This document shows positions 35,062 through 42,314 of a DNA stretch of 64,000 bases, in pieces. This DNA comes from JAAFIP01 sp043778205 (GTDB lineage: Bacteria; Pseudomonadota; Gammaproteobacteria; Burkholderiales; Burkholderiaceae_C). Made by a program: the position numbers and the translations under genes. Every line of letters begins with the position of its first letter. Position 1 is the first letter of the stretch. The DNA lies in the NCBI GenBank assembly GCA_043778205.1, contig JAYWGO010000058.1:1-64000 (forward strand), read 5' to 3'. The notes below the pieces were generated by a model. It saw nothing but the letters and a program-made list of their open reading frames with translations. It was not told where the DNA came from and did not search any database.

Positions 35062-35945
35062 AGATCGACACCCACCAGCACTATTGGCGCTACCGCGCTG
35101 AGGAGTTCCCGTGGATCAACGATGCCATGCCCTTGCTGCAGCGCGACTGCATGCCAGTGGACTGTGCTACAGCCCGGCGCGCTGCGGGGGTAGATGCGGT
35201 GGTAGCAGTGCAAGCCCGAACGCTGGCAACGGAGACTGATTTTTTGCTGGACGTGGCCGACCATAACCCCGAGGTGCTGGGGGTAGTGGGCTGGGCAGAC
35301 CTGGTTGCGCCAGACCTGGTGCGCCAGTTAGAACGGTGGGGCGAGCACGCCGCATTTAAAGGGCTGCGCCACATTTTGCAAGACGAGCCAGATGTCAGCG
35401 CTTGGGTGGATGCACCTGCTGTCAACCAGGGCCTGCGCGCTGTGCAACACAGCAAACTGGTCTATGACGTGCTGGTGTTTGACCATCAGTTGCCACAAGT
35501 GACTGCGTTCTGCGCCCGCCATGACCAGCATTGGCTGGTGCTAGACCATATGGGCAAGCCTGCGCTGCGTGACTGGGCACGCAAACCTGAAGTTGTAAGC
35601 CACTGGCGCAATTGCATGCGTACATTGGCCACACTGCCGCATGTGGTGTGCAAACTTTCGGGCGCCGTGACGGAGACAGACTGGGCTGCACACCACGGAC
35701 TTGCGCCTGAGACAAGCCAAATTATTCTGTCTTGTTTTGACCGAGCGCTGGAGCTTTTTGGGCCGCAGCGGCTGATGTTTGGCTCAGACTGGCCGGTGTG
35801 CCAGCTGGCTGCACCTTACGATGCGGTTAGCAGTTTGGCGCAGGTATGGGCCAGCACGCGCCTAACCCAGCAGGAGCAAGATGCCTTCTGGAGCGGCAAT
35901 GCTGTGCGCTGCTACGGCCTGGATGTGCAGGCCATAGCCGATTGA
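35058..35945 (+). CDS. L-fucono-1,5-lactone hydrolase (amidohydrolase)
   Basis: A 295-residue amidohydrolase-2 family lactonase. Metal-site motifs are IDTHQHYW at residues 3-10, FKGLRHILQDEP near residue 97, VLDHMGKPAL near residue 163 and FGSDWPVC near residue 240. It overlaps the dehydratase stop (ATGA) and acts one step before it, opening the lactone made by L-fucose dehydrogenase. The family call is firm; the lactone is inferred from the operon. Confidence 0.85.
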   Translation: MKIDTHQHYWRYRAEEFPWINDAMPLLQRDCMPVDCATARRAAGVDAVVAVQARTLATETDFLLDVADHNPEVLGVVGWADLVAPDLVRQLERWGEHAAFKGLRHILQDEPDVSAWVDAPAVNQGLRAVQHSKLVYDVLVFDHQLPQVTAFCARHDQHWLVLDHMGKPALRDWARKPEVVSHWRNCMRTLATLPHVVCKLSGAVTETDWAAHHGLAPETSQIILSCFDRALELFGPQRLMFGSDWPVCQLAAPYDAVSSLAQVWASTRLTQQEQDAFWSGNAVRCYGLDVQAIAD

Positions 35946-35967
35946 CCTTTTTAAACCGAGAGTTCCT

Positions 35968-36744
35968 ATGGATTTGCATTTGAAAGACAAGGTGGTCATC
36001 GTGACTGGTGGTGCCAGTGGCATTGGCGCGGCCATATCTCTCACATTGGCCCAAGAGGGGGCGGTACCGGTAATTTTTGGCAAGAGCCCCATGCCAGAGG
36101 ACTTTGCGCAGGCTTTGCAGGCCACAGCGGCGCGGCATTTGTTTGTGCAGTTGGAGTTGTCAGACGACGCGGCTTGCGGCGCTGCAGTGGGGCAGGTGGT
36201 GGCCCAATTGGGCCGTGTAGATGGCCTGGTAAATAACGCCGGAGTCAACGACAACATTGGGTTGGATGCGGGCCGCGATGCTTTTGTGGGTTCGCTTGAG
36301 CGCAACCTGATTCACTACTACAGCATGGCGCATTACTGTGTACCGCACCTTAAAGCGGTCAAAGGTGCGATCGTTAATATATCGTCTAAAACCGCAGTGA
36401 CTGGGCAGGGTAACACCAGTGGCTACTGCGCGTCCAAGGGCGCGCAGCTGTCTCTGACGCGCGAATGGGCGGCTGCGCTGCTGAGCGATGGTGTGCGGGT
36501 GAATGCGCTGATCCCCGCTGAGGTAATGACCCCGTTGTACGCACGCTGGGTCAACAGCTTTGACAACGCCAGCGAGAAGTTGGCATCGATTACCGCCAAA
36601 ATTCCCCTAGGCCACCGGATGACCACGTCTGAGGAAATTGCCCGCATGTGCGTTTTTCTGTTGTCTGATGCCTCTTCCCATACTACCGGGCAGTGGGTGT
36701 TTGTGGATGGTGGCTACACCCATTTAGACCGGGCCTTGTCTTGA
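35968..36744 (+). CDS. L-fucose dehydrogenase (SDR)
   Basis: A 258-residue short-chain dehydrogenase with TGGASGIGAAISLTL near residue 13, NNAGVND near residue 90 and active-site YCASKGAQLSLTREWA near residue 153. The C-terminus HTTGQWVFVDGGYTHLDR matches the group containing Burkholderia and Xanthomonas L-fucose dehydrogenases. As last gene of the operon it would carry out the first step, oxidation of L-fucose to the lactone with NAD(P). The CCGAGAG upstream is a modest ribosome site. Confidence 0.82.
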   Translation: MDLHLKDKVVIVTGGASGIGAAISLTLAQEGAVPVIFGKSPMPEDFAQALQATAARHLFVQLELSDDAACGAAVGQVVAQLGRVDGLVNNAGVNDNIGLDAGRDAFVGSLERNLIHYYSMAHYCVPHLKAVKGAIVNISSKTAVTGQGNTSGYCASKGAQLSLTREWAAALLSDGVRVNALIPAEVMTPLYARWVNSFDNASEKLASITAKIPLGHRMTTSEEIARMCVFLLSDASSHTTGQWVFVDGGYTHLDRALS

Positions 36745-36793
36745 GGGCGTTTACTTAAAGCCCACCAGGCTACAAGCTAGAGTGTAAAAAGCC

Positions 36794-37618
36794 TCAGCCC
36801 GGCCGCTGTGCCTGCATACACGGCACCTGCACCAGCACGCGGCGGCCTGCGTCTACCCGCATGGCTGACAAACAGCCGCCCCATACACAGCCGGTGTCTA
36901 GGGCCAACACATTGGGCTGGTTAACCAAACCCATGGTAGACCAGTGGCCAAACGCTATGGGCGTGTCCGCTGTTAGACGGCCCGGCACGTCAAACCACGG
37001 CATGCATCCAGCGGGCGCACTGCCAGCGGCTTCTTTGGTGGCAAATTCCATTACGCCTTGTGCTGTGCAAAAGCGCAAGCGGGTCAGTGCGTTGACGATG
37101 ACCCGCAGGCGATCAGTGCCTGCTAAGTCTTCAGCCCACTGAACCGGGGCGTTGCCGTACATGCTGCGCAAAAAGTCGGCGTAGTCATGGGCCTGCAGCG
37201 CGCTGGACACCTCACCGCCGTAGGCTAGGGTCTGCGCGGCTGTCCACTGCGGTAGCACGCCGGCATGCACCATCAAAAAGCCGCCAAGCTGCAGCGCCAG
37301 CGGCCTGTGGCGCAGCCAGTGCAGCAGCGCGGGGGCATCGGGGGCGGCCAGCAGCTGGCCCAGGGTATCGTTCTTATGCGCTGGGCGCACATGGCTGGCC
37401 ACAGCCAAGGCGTGCAGGTCGTGGTTGCCCAGCAGACAGTCGGCGCTGCTGCCCAGCGCGGCCAGCTTGCGCAGCACGGCCAGCGAGCCGGGGCCACGGT
37501 TAACCAGGTCGCCCAGCAGCACCACATGGTCGCGGCTGGGGGAGAAGTCTAGCGCGCCCAAAAGTGCGTCCAGCGCGGTGTCGCAGCCCTGCACATCGCC
37601 AATCAGATACAGTCCCAT
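36794..37618 (-). CDS. apaH: Symmetrical diadenosine tetraphosphatase ApaH
   Basis: Cleaves Ap4A into two ADP and also decaps Np4-capped RNA. The 274-residue protein starts MGLYLIGDVQGCDTALDALL with the first metal motif. VLLGDLVNRGPGS lies near residue 35, LLGNHDLHALA near residue 62 and FLMVHAGVLPQW near residue 120. GHWSTMG near residue 225 is also typical. The open frame continues upstream, antisense to the next gene, but the ATG at 37618 matches the family start exactly. Only 25 bp separate this ATG from the divergent ATG at 37644. Confidence 0.95.
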   Translation of the reverse strand: MGLYLIGDVQGCDTALDALLGALDFSPSRDHVVLLGDLVNRGPGSLAVLRKLAALGSSADCLLGNHDLHALAVASHVRPAHKNDTLGQLLAAPDAPALLHWLRHRPLALQLGGFLMVHAGVLPQWTAAQTLAYGGEVSSALQAHDYADFLRSMYGNAPVQWAEDLAGTDRLRVIVNALTRLRFCTAQGVMEFATKEAAGSAPAGCMPWFDVPGRLTADTPIAFGHWSTMGLVNQPNVLALDTGCVWGGCLSAMRVDAGRRVLVQVPCMQAQRPG

Positions 37619-37643
37619 GTGTTGCACCCTAAAATATGAATGT

Positions 37644-38948
37644 ATGGACTTTATCCTTATTGCGCTGCTGACCTTGTTGAACGCAGCTTTTGCCATGAGC
37701 GAGATGGCCCTGACCGCCAGTCGCAAAACCCGCTTGATGGCCATGGCCGAGGCGGGCGACCTGGGTGCCAAAGCGGCCCTGCTGCTCAACGAGAACCCCA
37801 CCCAAATGCTGTCTACCGTGCAAGTGGGTATAACATCGATTGGCATGCTCAACGGCATTGTGGGCGAGGCGGCTTTCAGCGACAACGTGGCCAGCTTTTT
37901 ACAAAGCATGGGACTAGCGGCTAAGTTTGCAGCACCTACAGCCACCACCATCGTGGTGGCCAGCATTACTTTTATTACCCTGATTTTTGGTGAGCTGGTG
38001 CCCAAGCGCATTGGACTGCTGTACCCCGAGGCTGTGGCCCGCGTGATGGCGCGGCCCATGGCCTGGCTGGCCAAAGTGGCCAACCCGTTTGTCAAGCTGC
38101 TGACCATGTGCACCCAAGGCGTGCTGCAACTGATGCGCGTGAACACCAACAATGCCCGCGCTGTGACCGAGGCCGAAATAGCCGCCAGCCTAGACGAGGG
38201 CCTGGACGCAGGCGTGATGGAGGTGCACGAGCGCCAGATGGTGGAAAATCTGTTTCACTTGGACGACCGGCCGCTCACCTCCATCATGGTGCCGCGCACC
38301 GATATTGTGTGGTTAGACGCGCAGATAACAGTGGCGCAAGGCTTGGCCTTGGCCGGCGGCTCTAAAGATGCCAGCGTGAAAACATCGCACAGCTGGTTTC
38401 CGGTAGGGCGCGGCGGGCTGGACGACGTGATTGGCTTGGTTAGCGTGGCCCGCATGCTGCGCTCAGACGGCCAAACCAGCTTGGCCAGCTTGGCCAGCCC
38501 GGCTATTTTTATTCCTGAAACTTTAAGCGGCCTGGAGCTGCTGGAGCAGTTTAGAAAGCAGTCTGCCCGCATGGTGTTTGTGGTGGACGAATACGGTGTA
38601 GTGCAGGGCCTGCTGACCCCGCGCGACCTGCTAGAGGCCATCACAGGCGAGCTCAAGCCCCAAGCGGCAGGTGATGCTTGGGCGCAACACCAAACCGACG
38701 GTAGCTGGCTGCTAGACGGTTTAATGCCCATTGCCGAGTTGAAAGCGCGCTTAGGCATTGACGATGACCTGCCCGAAGAGGACAAAAACCGCTACAACAC
38801 CTTGGCGGGCCTGCTGATGGCGGTAGCGGGTGACTTGCCGCAACAGGATGATGTGATCGACTGCGGTGGCTGGCAATTTGAGGTAAAAGCGCTGGACGGC
38901 CGCCGTCTAGACCGTATACGGGCAGTAAAAGCGGGTATCCCTCTGTAA
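37644..38948 (+). CDS. CNNM/CorC-HlyC family membrane protein (UPF0053)
   Basis: A 434-residue protein with an N-terminal transmembrane DUF21 domain (MDFILIALLTLLNAAFAMSE and later FITLIFGELVPKRIGLLYPE). A CBS-pair region follows from about residue 205 (LTSIMVPRTDIVWLDAQ and MVFVVDEYGVVQGLLTPRDL), then a C-terminal CorC/HlyC domain (DDLPEEDKNRYNTLAGLLMA). Relatives export or control Mg and Co. The longer frame upstream is antisense to apaH. ATG at 37644 is chosen from the membrane start; no Shine-Dalgarno site is visible. Confidence 0.9.
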   Translation: MDFILIALLTLLNAAFAMSEMALTASRKTRLMAMAEAGDLGAKAALLLNENPTQMLSTVQVGITSIGMLNGIVGEAAFSDNVASFLQSMGLAAKFAAPTATTIVVASITFITLIFGELVPKRIGLLYPEAVARVMARPMAWLAKVANPFVKLLTMCTQGVLQLMRVNTNNARAVTEAEIAASLDEGLDAGVMEVHERQMVENLFHLDDRPLTSIMVPRTDIVWLDAQITVAQGLALAGGSKDASVKTSHSWFPVGRGGLDDVIGLVSVARMLRSDGQTSLASLASPAIFIPETLSGLELLEQFRKQSARMVFVVDEYGVVQGLLTPRDLLEAITGELKPQAAGDAWAQHQTDGSWLLDGLMPIAELKARLGIDDDLPEEDKNRYNTLAGLLMAVAGDLPQQDDVIDCGGWQFEVKALDGRRLDRIRAVKAGIPL

Positions 38949-39010
38949 ATTTTCTGTAAATTCACTGTTGAACTGCCGTTTTTAGGGCTTTGTGTGAACC
39001 AGTTGGCAAT

Positions 39011-39040
39011 TTGGCAGTCTACTATTTGACTAGGTAATAC
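39011..39040 (+). promoter_or_regulatory. Candidate promoter for the glycine-zipper gene
   Basis: TTGGCA at 39011-39016 and TAATAC at 39035-39040 are 18 bp apart. This fits a sigma-70 promoter 58 bp before the ATG at 39098. AAAAGGTGG lies before the start as ribosome site. Confidence 0.5.
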
Positions 39041-39097
39041 GTTATAGAGGTGTAAGGACGTTACACCCTGTCGCCCTGATTTTTAAAAGGTGGTTTT

Positions 39098-39883
39098 ATG
39101 CGCCGTTCATCTGTTTTTGTAGCTTCTATGTTGTCTATCGGCACAGCAGCGGTTATGTTGGCTACCCCTGTGCAAGCCCAAGAAGTGGGTCGCGTGCTGT
39201 CTAGCACCCCGCTGATCAGCCAGGTTAGCGTGCCGCGCCAAGTTTGTGCGCAAGAGGTAGTGCAAGTGCAAAGCCAAACCCCGGGCACCAAGTCAGGCGC
39301 AGGCGCGCTGATGGGCGCAGTAGCGGGTGGTGTAACAGGTAACGCCATCGGCAATGGCAATGGCCGTGCAGCAGCGACAATTTTGGGTTTTATAGGTGGC
39401 GCTATTTTGGGTGACAGGATAGAGGGCGGCAGCCCTGGCCAGGTGTCTACCAGCCAGCAAACCGTCAACCGCTGCAGTACGCAAAACTTCATTGAAAACC
39501 GCACCACTGGCTACCAAGTGGTGTACGAATACGCAGGCAAACAGTACAGCGTGCAAATGCCGCAAGACCCCGGCCCGAGCATCCAGCTGCAAGTGGCACC
39601 TGTGCAACAGGTGTTGCCCCGCCCTGTAGCGCAAGTTGAAGAGGTACGCCAAGTGGCCCAGCCCTTGTCTGCAGACAATGCCGTGTTGGTATCCCAGTCG
39701 CCTTACCAGCCGATATTTCAGCCCCAAGCTGCCCCTGTAGTGGTAGTGACGACTCCTGGTTACTATTACCCCGCCCCTGTACTGGGCGCGTCGTTTGTGA
39801 TTCGCGCCGGTAACAGCAGCGGCTTCTACAGCCACGGCCGCCGCGCAGCCCCTTACCCACACTACCCGGCTTACTTTCGCTAA
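39098..39883 (+). CDS. Glycine-zipper 2TM-domain envelope protein
   Basis: A 261-residue exported protein with a signal peptide ending near AQA at residue 28. Residues ~65-110 form a glycine-zipper domain (GAGALMGAVAGGVTGNAIGN and ATILGFIGGAILGDRI) like that of the 17-kDa surface antigen family. After it come a two-Cys region (CSTQNFIENRTTGYQVVYEY) and a Gln/Val/Pro-rich tail. Such proteins are membrane-anchored and often stress related. The function here is unknown. It precedes an orphan response regulator by 23 bp. Confidence 0.82.
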   Translation: MRRSSVFVASMLSIGTAAVMLATPVQAQEVGRVLSSTPLISQVSVPRQVCAQEVVQVQSQTPGTKSGAGALMGAVAGGVTGNAIGNGNGRAAATILGFIGGAILGDRIEGGSPGQVSTSQQTVNRCSTQNFIENRTTGYQVVYEYAGKQYSVQMPQDPGPSIQLQVAPVQQVLPRPVAQVEEVRQVAQPLSADNAVLVSQSPYQPIFQPQAAPVVVVTTPGYYYPAPVLGASFVIRAGNSSGFYSHGRRAAPYPHYPAYFR

Positions 39884-39906
39884 AGCACACTAAGCACCGG
39901 TCAGTT

Positions 39907-40701
39907 ATGCAAGGGCCTTGGCGCGTATTCATTGTCGAAGACGACCCCGCAACCCGCGCGTTTTTTGCCAGCTCGGTGCAGCGCTGTCCCCAGCTGGTGC
40001 TGGCTGGCCAAGCGGCCAGCGTAGCCGAGGCCTGCTTGGCCCTTTCTGCCCCCAGTTTGCCAACCGAAGGTTCGTCAGCCCAAGCTTCTTCAACCCAAGG
40101 TATGGCCATTGACGTGCTTATGACCGACCTAGGCCTGCCTGACGGCAGTGGCTTAGAAGTAATTCGCTATGCCTTAGCGCAGCACCCGCGCTGCGAGGCG
40201 TTGGTGATCTCTATGTTTGGCGACGAAGACAATGTGCTGTCCAGCATCGAAGCCGGAGCCACAGGCTATATTCACAAAGACGCAGCGCCTGACGACATTG
40301 CCCAGTCGGTGCTACAGCTCAAAGCAGGCCACTCCCCAATCTCCCCGATGATTGCCCGGCGCGTACTGGAAAAATACCGCAGTATGGCCCTTAATTTAGA
40401 GCAAAATGAGGCTATAGCCCAAGGAAATGCTGCACAAGCAGCTATCAAAAACAGAGTAAGTGTAGACGCAACGGCTGTGCCATACGAGGTTGACTCCGGC
40501 AACCCTACGCTGTCCCAGCGCGAACATGAGGTGTTAGAGCGCATTGCCCGCGGCTTCTCCTATGCCGAGATCGCCAAGCTGGGCAATGTCAGCGTGAACA
40601 CCGTGCAAACCCACATTAAAAACCTGTACGCCAAATTGGCCGTGCACAACAAAAGCGAAGCCGTGTTCGAGGCCACGCGTTTAGGGATTTTGCCGCGTTA
40701 A
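39907..40701 (+). CDS. Response regulator, LuxR-type output (orphan)
   Basis: A 264-residue two-domain regulator. The receiver has VFIVEDDPATRAFFASS with the acidic pair, VLMTDLGLPDGSG with the phosphoacceptor Asp near residue 78, and GYIHKDAAPDDIA with the conserved Lys. The output domain has LSQREHEVLERIARGFSYAE and VNTVQTHIKNLYAKL. Two departures are seen. The receiver is lengthened near residues 45-60 by a Ser/Ala-rich insert (SLPTEGSSAQASSTQGM). The interdomain linker EAIAQGNAAQAAIK near residues 168-181 is encoded by a copy of the dispersed repeat. No sensor kinase gene is adjacent. Confidence 0.92.
   Translation: MQGPWRVFIVEDDPATRAFFASSVQRCPQLVLAGQAASVAEACLALSAPSLPTEGSSAQASSTQGMAIDVLMTDLGLPDGSGLEVIRYALAQHPRCEALVISMFGDEDNVLSSIEAGATGYIHKDAAPDDIAQSVLQLKAGHSPISPMIARRVLEKYRSMALNLEQNEAIAQGNAAQAAIKNRVSVDATAVPYEVDSGNPTLSQREHEVLERIARGFSYAEIAKLGNVSVNTVQTHIKNLYAKLAVHNKSEAVFEATRLGILPR
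40410..40448 (-). repeat. Dispersed palindromic repeat, copy 5 (inside response regulator)
   Basis: The plus strand reads GGCTATAGCCCAAGGAAATG and then CTGCACAAGCAGCTATC. The element is antisense to the consensus orientation and is translated as AIAQGNAAQAAI in the linker between receiver and DNA-binding domain. Confidence 0.88.
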
Positions 40702-40763
40702 CCGTAGTGAGTCAGTCAGCCTGTCTGCACAATAGCGGCCATATCGTGCCTCAATAACCCGCC

Positions 40764-40799
40764 ATAAAAAAAGCCACTTGAACTAATTCAAGCGGCTTT
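40764..40799 (-). terminator. Terminator of tRNA-Thr
   Basis: AAAGCC-A-CTTGAA (40770-40782) pairs with TTCAAG-C-GGCTTT (40787-40799) around loop CTAA, with one mismatch. On the minus strand the stem is followed by seven T. It lies just downstream of the tRNA-Thr gene and also faces the end of the response-regulator gene. Confidence 0.82.
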
Positions 40800-40805
40800 C
40801 AGATG

Positions 40806-40881
40806 TGGTGCCCATGAGCGGAATCGAACTGCTGACCTACGCGTTACGAGTGCGTTGCTCTACCAACTGAGCTACATGGGC
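40806..40881 (-). tRNA. tRNA-Thr (anticodon CGT)
   Basis: The minus strand gives a 76-base cloverleaf with acceptor GCCCATG/CATGGGC, encoded CCA, a D-loop in GTAGCTCAGTTGGTAGAGCA, T-loop GTTCGATTC and anticodon CGT (plus-strand positions 40846-40848). The anticodon stem ACGCA/CGCGT has an A-C mismatch at the pair closing the loop (positions 31-39), where a normal tRNA has A-U. It reads ACG codons. A perfect TATAAT lies just upstream. Confidence 0.95.
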
Positions 40882-40890
40882 GTTGGATTA

Positions 40891-40896
40891 ATTATA
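40891..40896 (-). promoter_or_regulatory. -10 element of tRNA-Thr promoter
   Basis: The minus strand reads a consensus TATAAT 9 bp before the tRNA 5' end. The -35 region (ACAAGT, about 18 bp further upstream) is weak. Confidence 0.6.
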
Positions 40897-40989
40897 ACAA
40901 AAGACCTTGCACAGACTTGTGCTCTAAAGCTGTTTGCCGCAGCTTGAACTGCAGTATTTTAGTTTGATCTTGGGATGCTAAGCACTATT

Positions 40990-41036
40990 ATTTTAATAGC
41001 TGCTCATGCAGCATTTCCTTGGGCCTTAGGGCTATT
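40990..41036 (+). repeat. Dispersed palindromic repeat, copy 6 (overlaps fbp stop)
   Basis: This is one of the most complete copies: ATTTTAATAGCTGCTCATGC, then AGCATTTCCTTGGGCCTTAG and GGCTATTT. The inner GCTGC/GCAGC arms and the outer ATAGC/GCTAT arms are both paired. The fbp stop codon (41032-41034, minus) lies in its right end. Confidence 0.92.
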
Positions 41037-42045
41037 TCTCTTCTAAATGGTAACGGGTGAGGCGTTCTACCTCATTTTTAGAGCCTAGCACCACACTCAC
41101 GCGCTGGTGCAGTTTGTCGGGCGCAATCTCCATGATGCGCTGCAGGCCGTTGGTAGACGCGCCGCCTGCCTGCTCGATCAGCCAGCTCATGGGATTGGCT
41201 TCGTACATCAGGCGCAGCTTGCCGGCTTTTTCTGGCTCGCGCTGGTCCCAGGGGTACATAAAGACACCGCCGCGCGTCAAAATGCGGTGCACGTCGGCCA
41301 CCATGCTGGCGATCCAGCGCATATTGAAGTCTTTGCCACGCGGCCCGGCGCTGCCCGCCAAACATTCGTCAATGTAACGTTTCACGGGGGGTGCCCAGTG
41401 CCGCATATTGCTCATATTGATGGCAAACTCTTGCGTATCAGCAGGTACTTGCACGTTTTCTTGTGTCAAGATAAAGCTGCCTTGCTCGCGGTCTAGCGTA
41501 AACATGACCACGCCATCGCCTACCGTCAGCACCAAGGTGGTTTGCGGGCCGTATACGCAGTAGCCTGCAGCCACTTGGGCCGTGCCTTTTTGCAAAAAGT
41601 CTTTTTCTTTCACGGCGCTGTCGCTACCGTCAGGTTTTTTTAGCACACTGAAAATCGTGCCAATACTCACGTTCACGTCGATATTGCTAGAGCCGTCCAG
41701 TGGGTCAAACAGCAGCAAATACTCGCCCTGCGGGTACCTGTTGGGCACCAGGTAAATACTGTCCATTTCTTCACTGGCCATAGCGGCCAAGTGGCCACCC
41801 CATTCGTTGGCTTCGATCAGAACTTCGTTGGCAATAATGTCCAGCTTTTTCTGAATCTCTCCTTGTACATTCTCTGTCGACGCCGTGCCCAGCACCCCGC
41901 CCAGAGCGCCTTTGTTGACGGCGTGGCTGATGCTCTTGCAAGCCCGCGCCACCACTTCTAGCAGCAGGCGCAGCTCAGGAGGGATGTGGCCTTCTTGGCG
42001 TTGCTGCTCTACAAGGTAGCGGGAAAGAGAAATCTTGGTGGTCAT
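41032..42045 (-). CDS. fbp: Fructose-1,6-bisphosphatase class I
   Basis: The gluconeogenic phosphatase. The 337-residue protein shows the metal/substrate motifs LLLFDPLDGSSNIDVNVSIG near residue 110, GYCVYGPQTTLVLTVGDGV near residue 165 and GGVFMYPWDQ near residue 255. ANPMSWLIEQAGGASTNG lies near residue 280. The open frame starts upstream at 42114, but MTTKISLSRYLVEQQ at 42045 is the family start. Its stop codon sits in a repeat copy. Upstream, a large foldback repeat separates it from pepN. Confidence 0.96.
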   Translation of the reverse strand: MTTKISLSRYLVEQQRQEGHIPPELRLLLEVVARACKSISHAVNKGALGGVLGTASTENVQGEIQKKLDIIANEVLIEANEWGGHLAAMASEEMDSIYLVPNRYPQGEYLLLFDPLDGSSNIDVNVSIGTIFSVLKKPDGSDSAVKEKDFLQKGTAQVAAGYCVYGPQTTLVLTVGDGVVMFTLDREQGSFILTQENVQVPADTQEFAINMSNMRHWAPPVKRYIDECLAGSAGPRGKDFNMRWIASMVADVHRILTRGGVFMYPWDQREPEKAGKLRLMYEANPMSWLIEQAGGASTNGLQRIMEIAPDKLHQRVSVVLGSKNEVERLTRYHLEEK

Positions 42046-42095
42046 GTTTTGTATCTTAACTTGTGTAAATTCATGGACTGCAAAAAATCCAACAG

Positions 42096-42290
42096 CCGGA
42101 CGCAGAGGGCGCAAAGGTTACGCAGAGGACGCAAAAGGAATACCAAAAAAGACATAGATAAAAATGAAAATAAAAAGCAACATGTATTTGCTAAATCGAG
42201 ATTAGTTAGTTTTTAATTTGAATTCAATTTGGTATTTTTATTTGTCTTCTTTTGCGTCCTCTGCGTAACCTTTGCGCCCTCTGCGTCCGG
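42096..42290. repeat. Foldback element with perfect 42-bp inverted arms
   Basis: The left arm (42096-42137) starts CCGGACGCAGAGGGCGCAAA and the right arm (42249-42290) is its exact reverse complement over 42 bp. Each arm is itself built of two imperfect 20-bp units, CGCAGAGGGCGCAAAGGTTA and CGCAGAGGACGCAAAAGGAA. The 111-bp centre is very AT-rich and contains a further pair, AATACCAAA / TTTGGTATT. No coding frame is credible. It fills the pepN-fbp gap and resembles a miniature inverted-repeat element or a very long hairpin. No target-site duplication was identified. Confidence 0.9.
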
Positions 42291-42314
42291 AAGTCCGATT
42301 TCGTCCTAAGAGCG

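Noticed and set aside
36794..38152. apaH as a 452-residue fusion protein
   Set aside because: The upstream 178 codons are exactly antisense to the CNNM-family gene. The ApaH start MGLYLIGDVQG at 37618 is canonical.
40702..41031. tRNA-Thr as an integration site of a mobile island
   Set aside because: No integrase gene and no duplicated tRNA 3' end are present; both neighbours are ordinary chromosomal genes.
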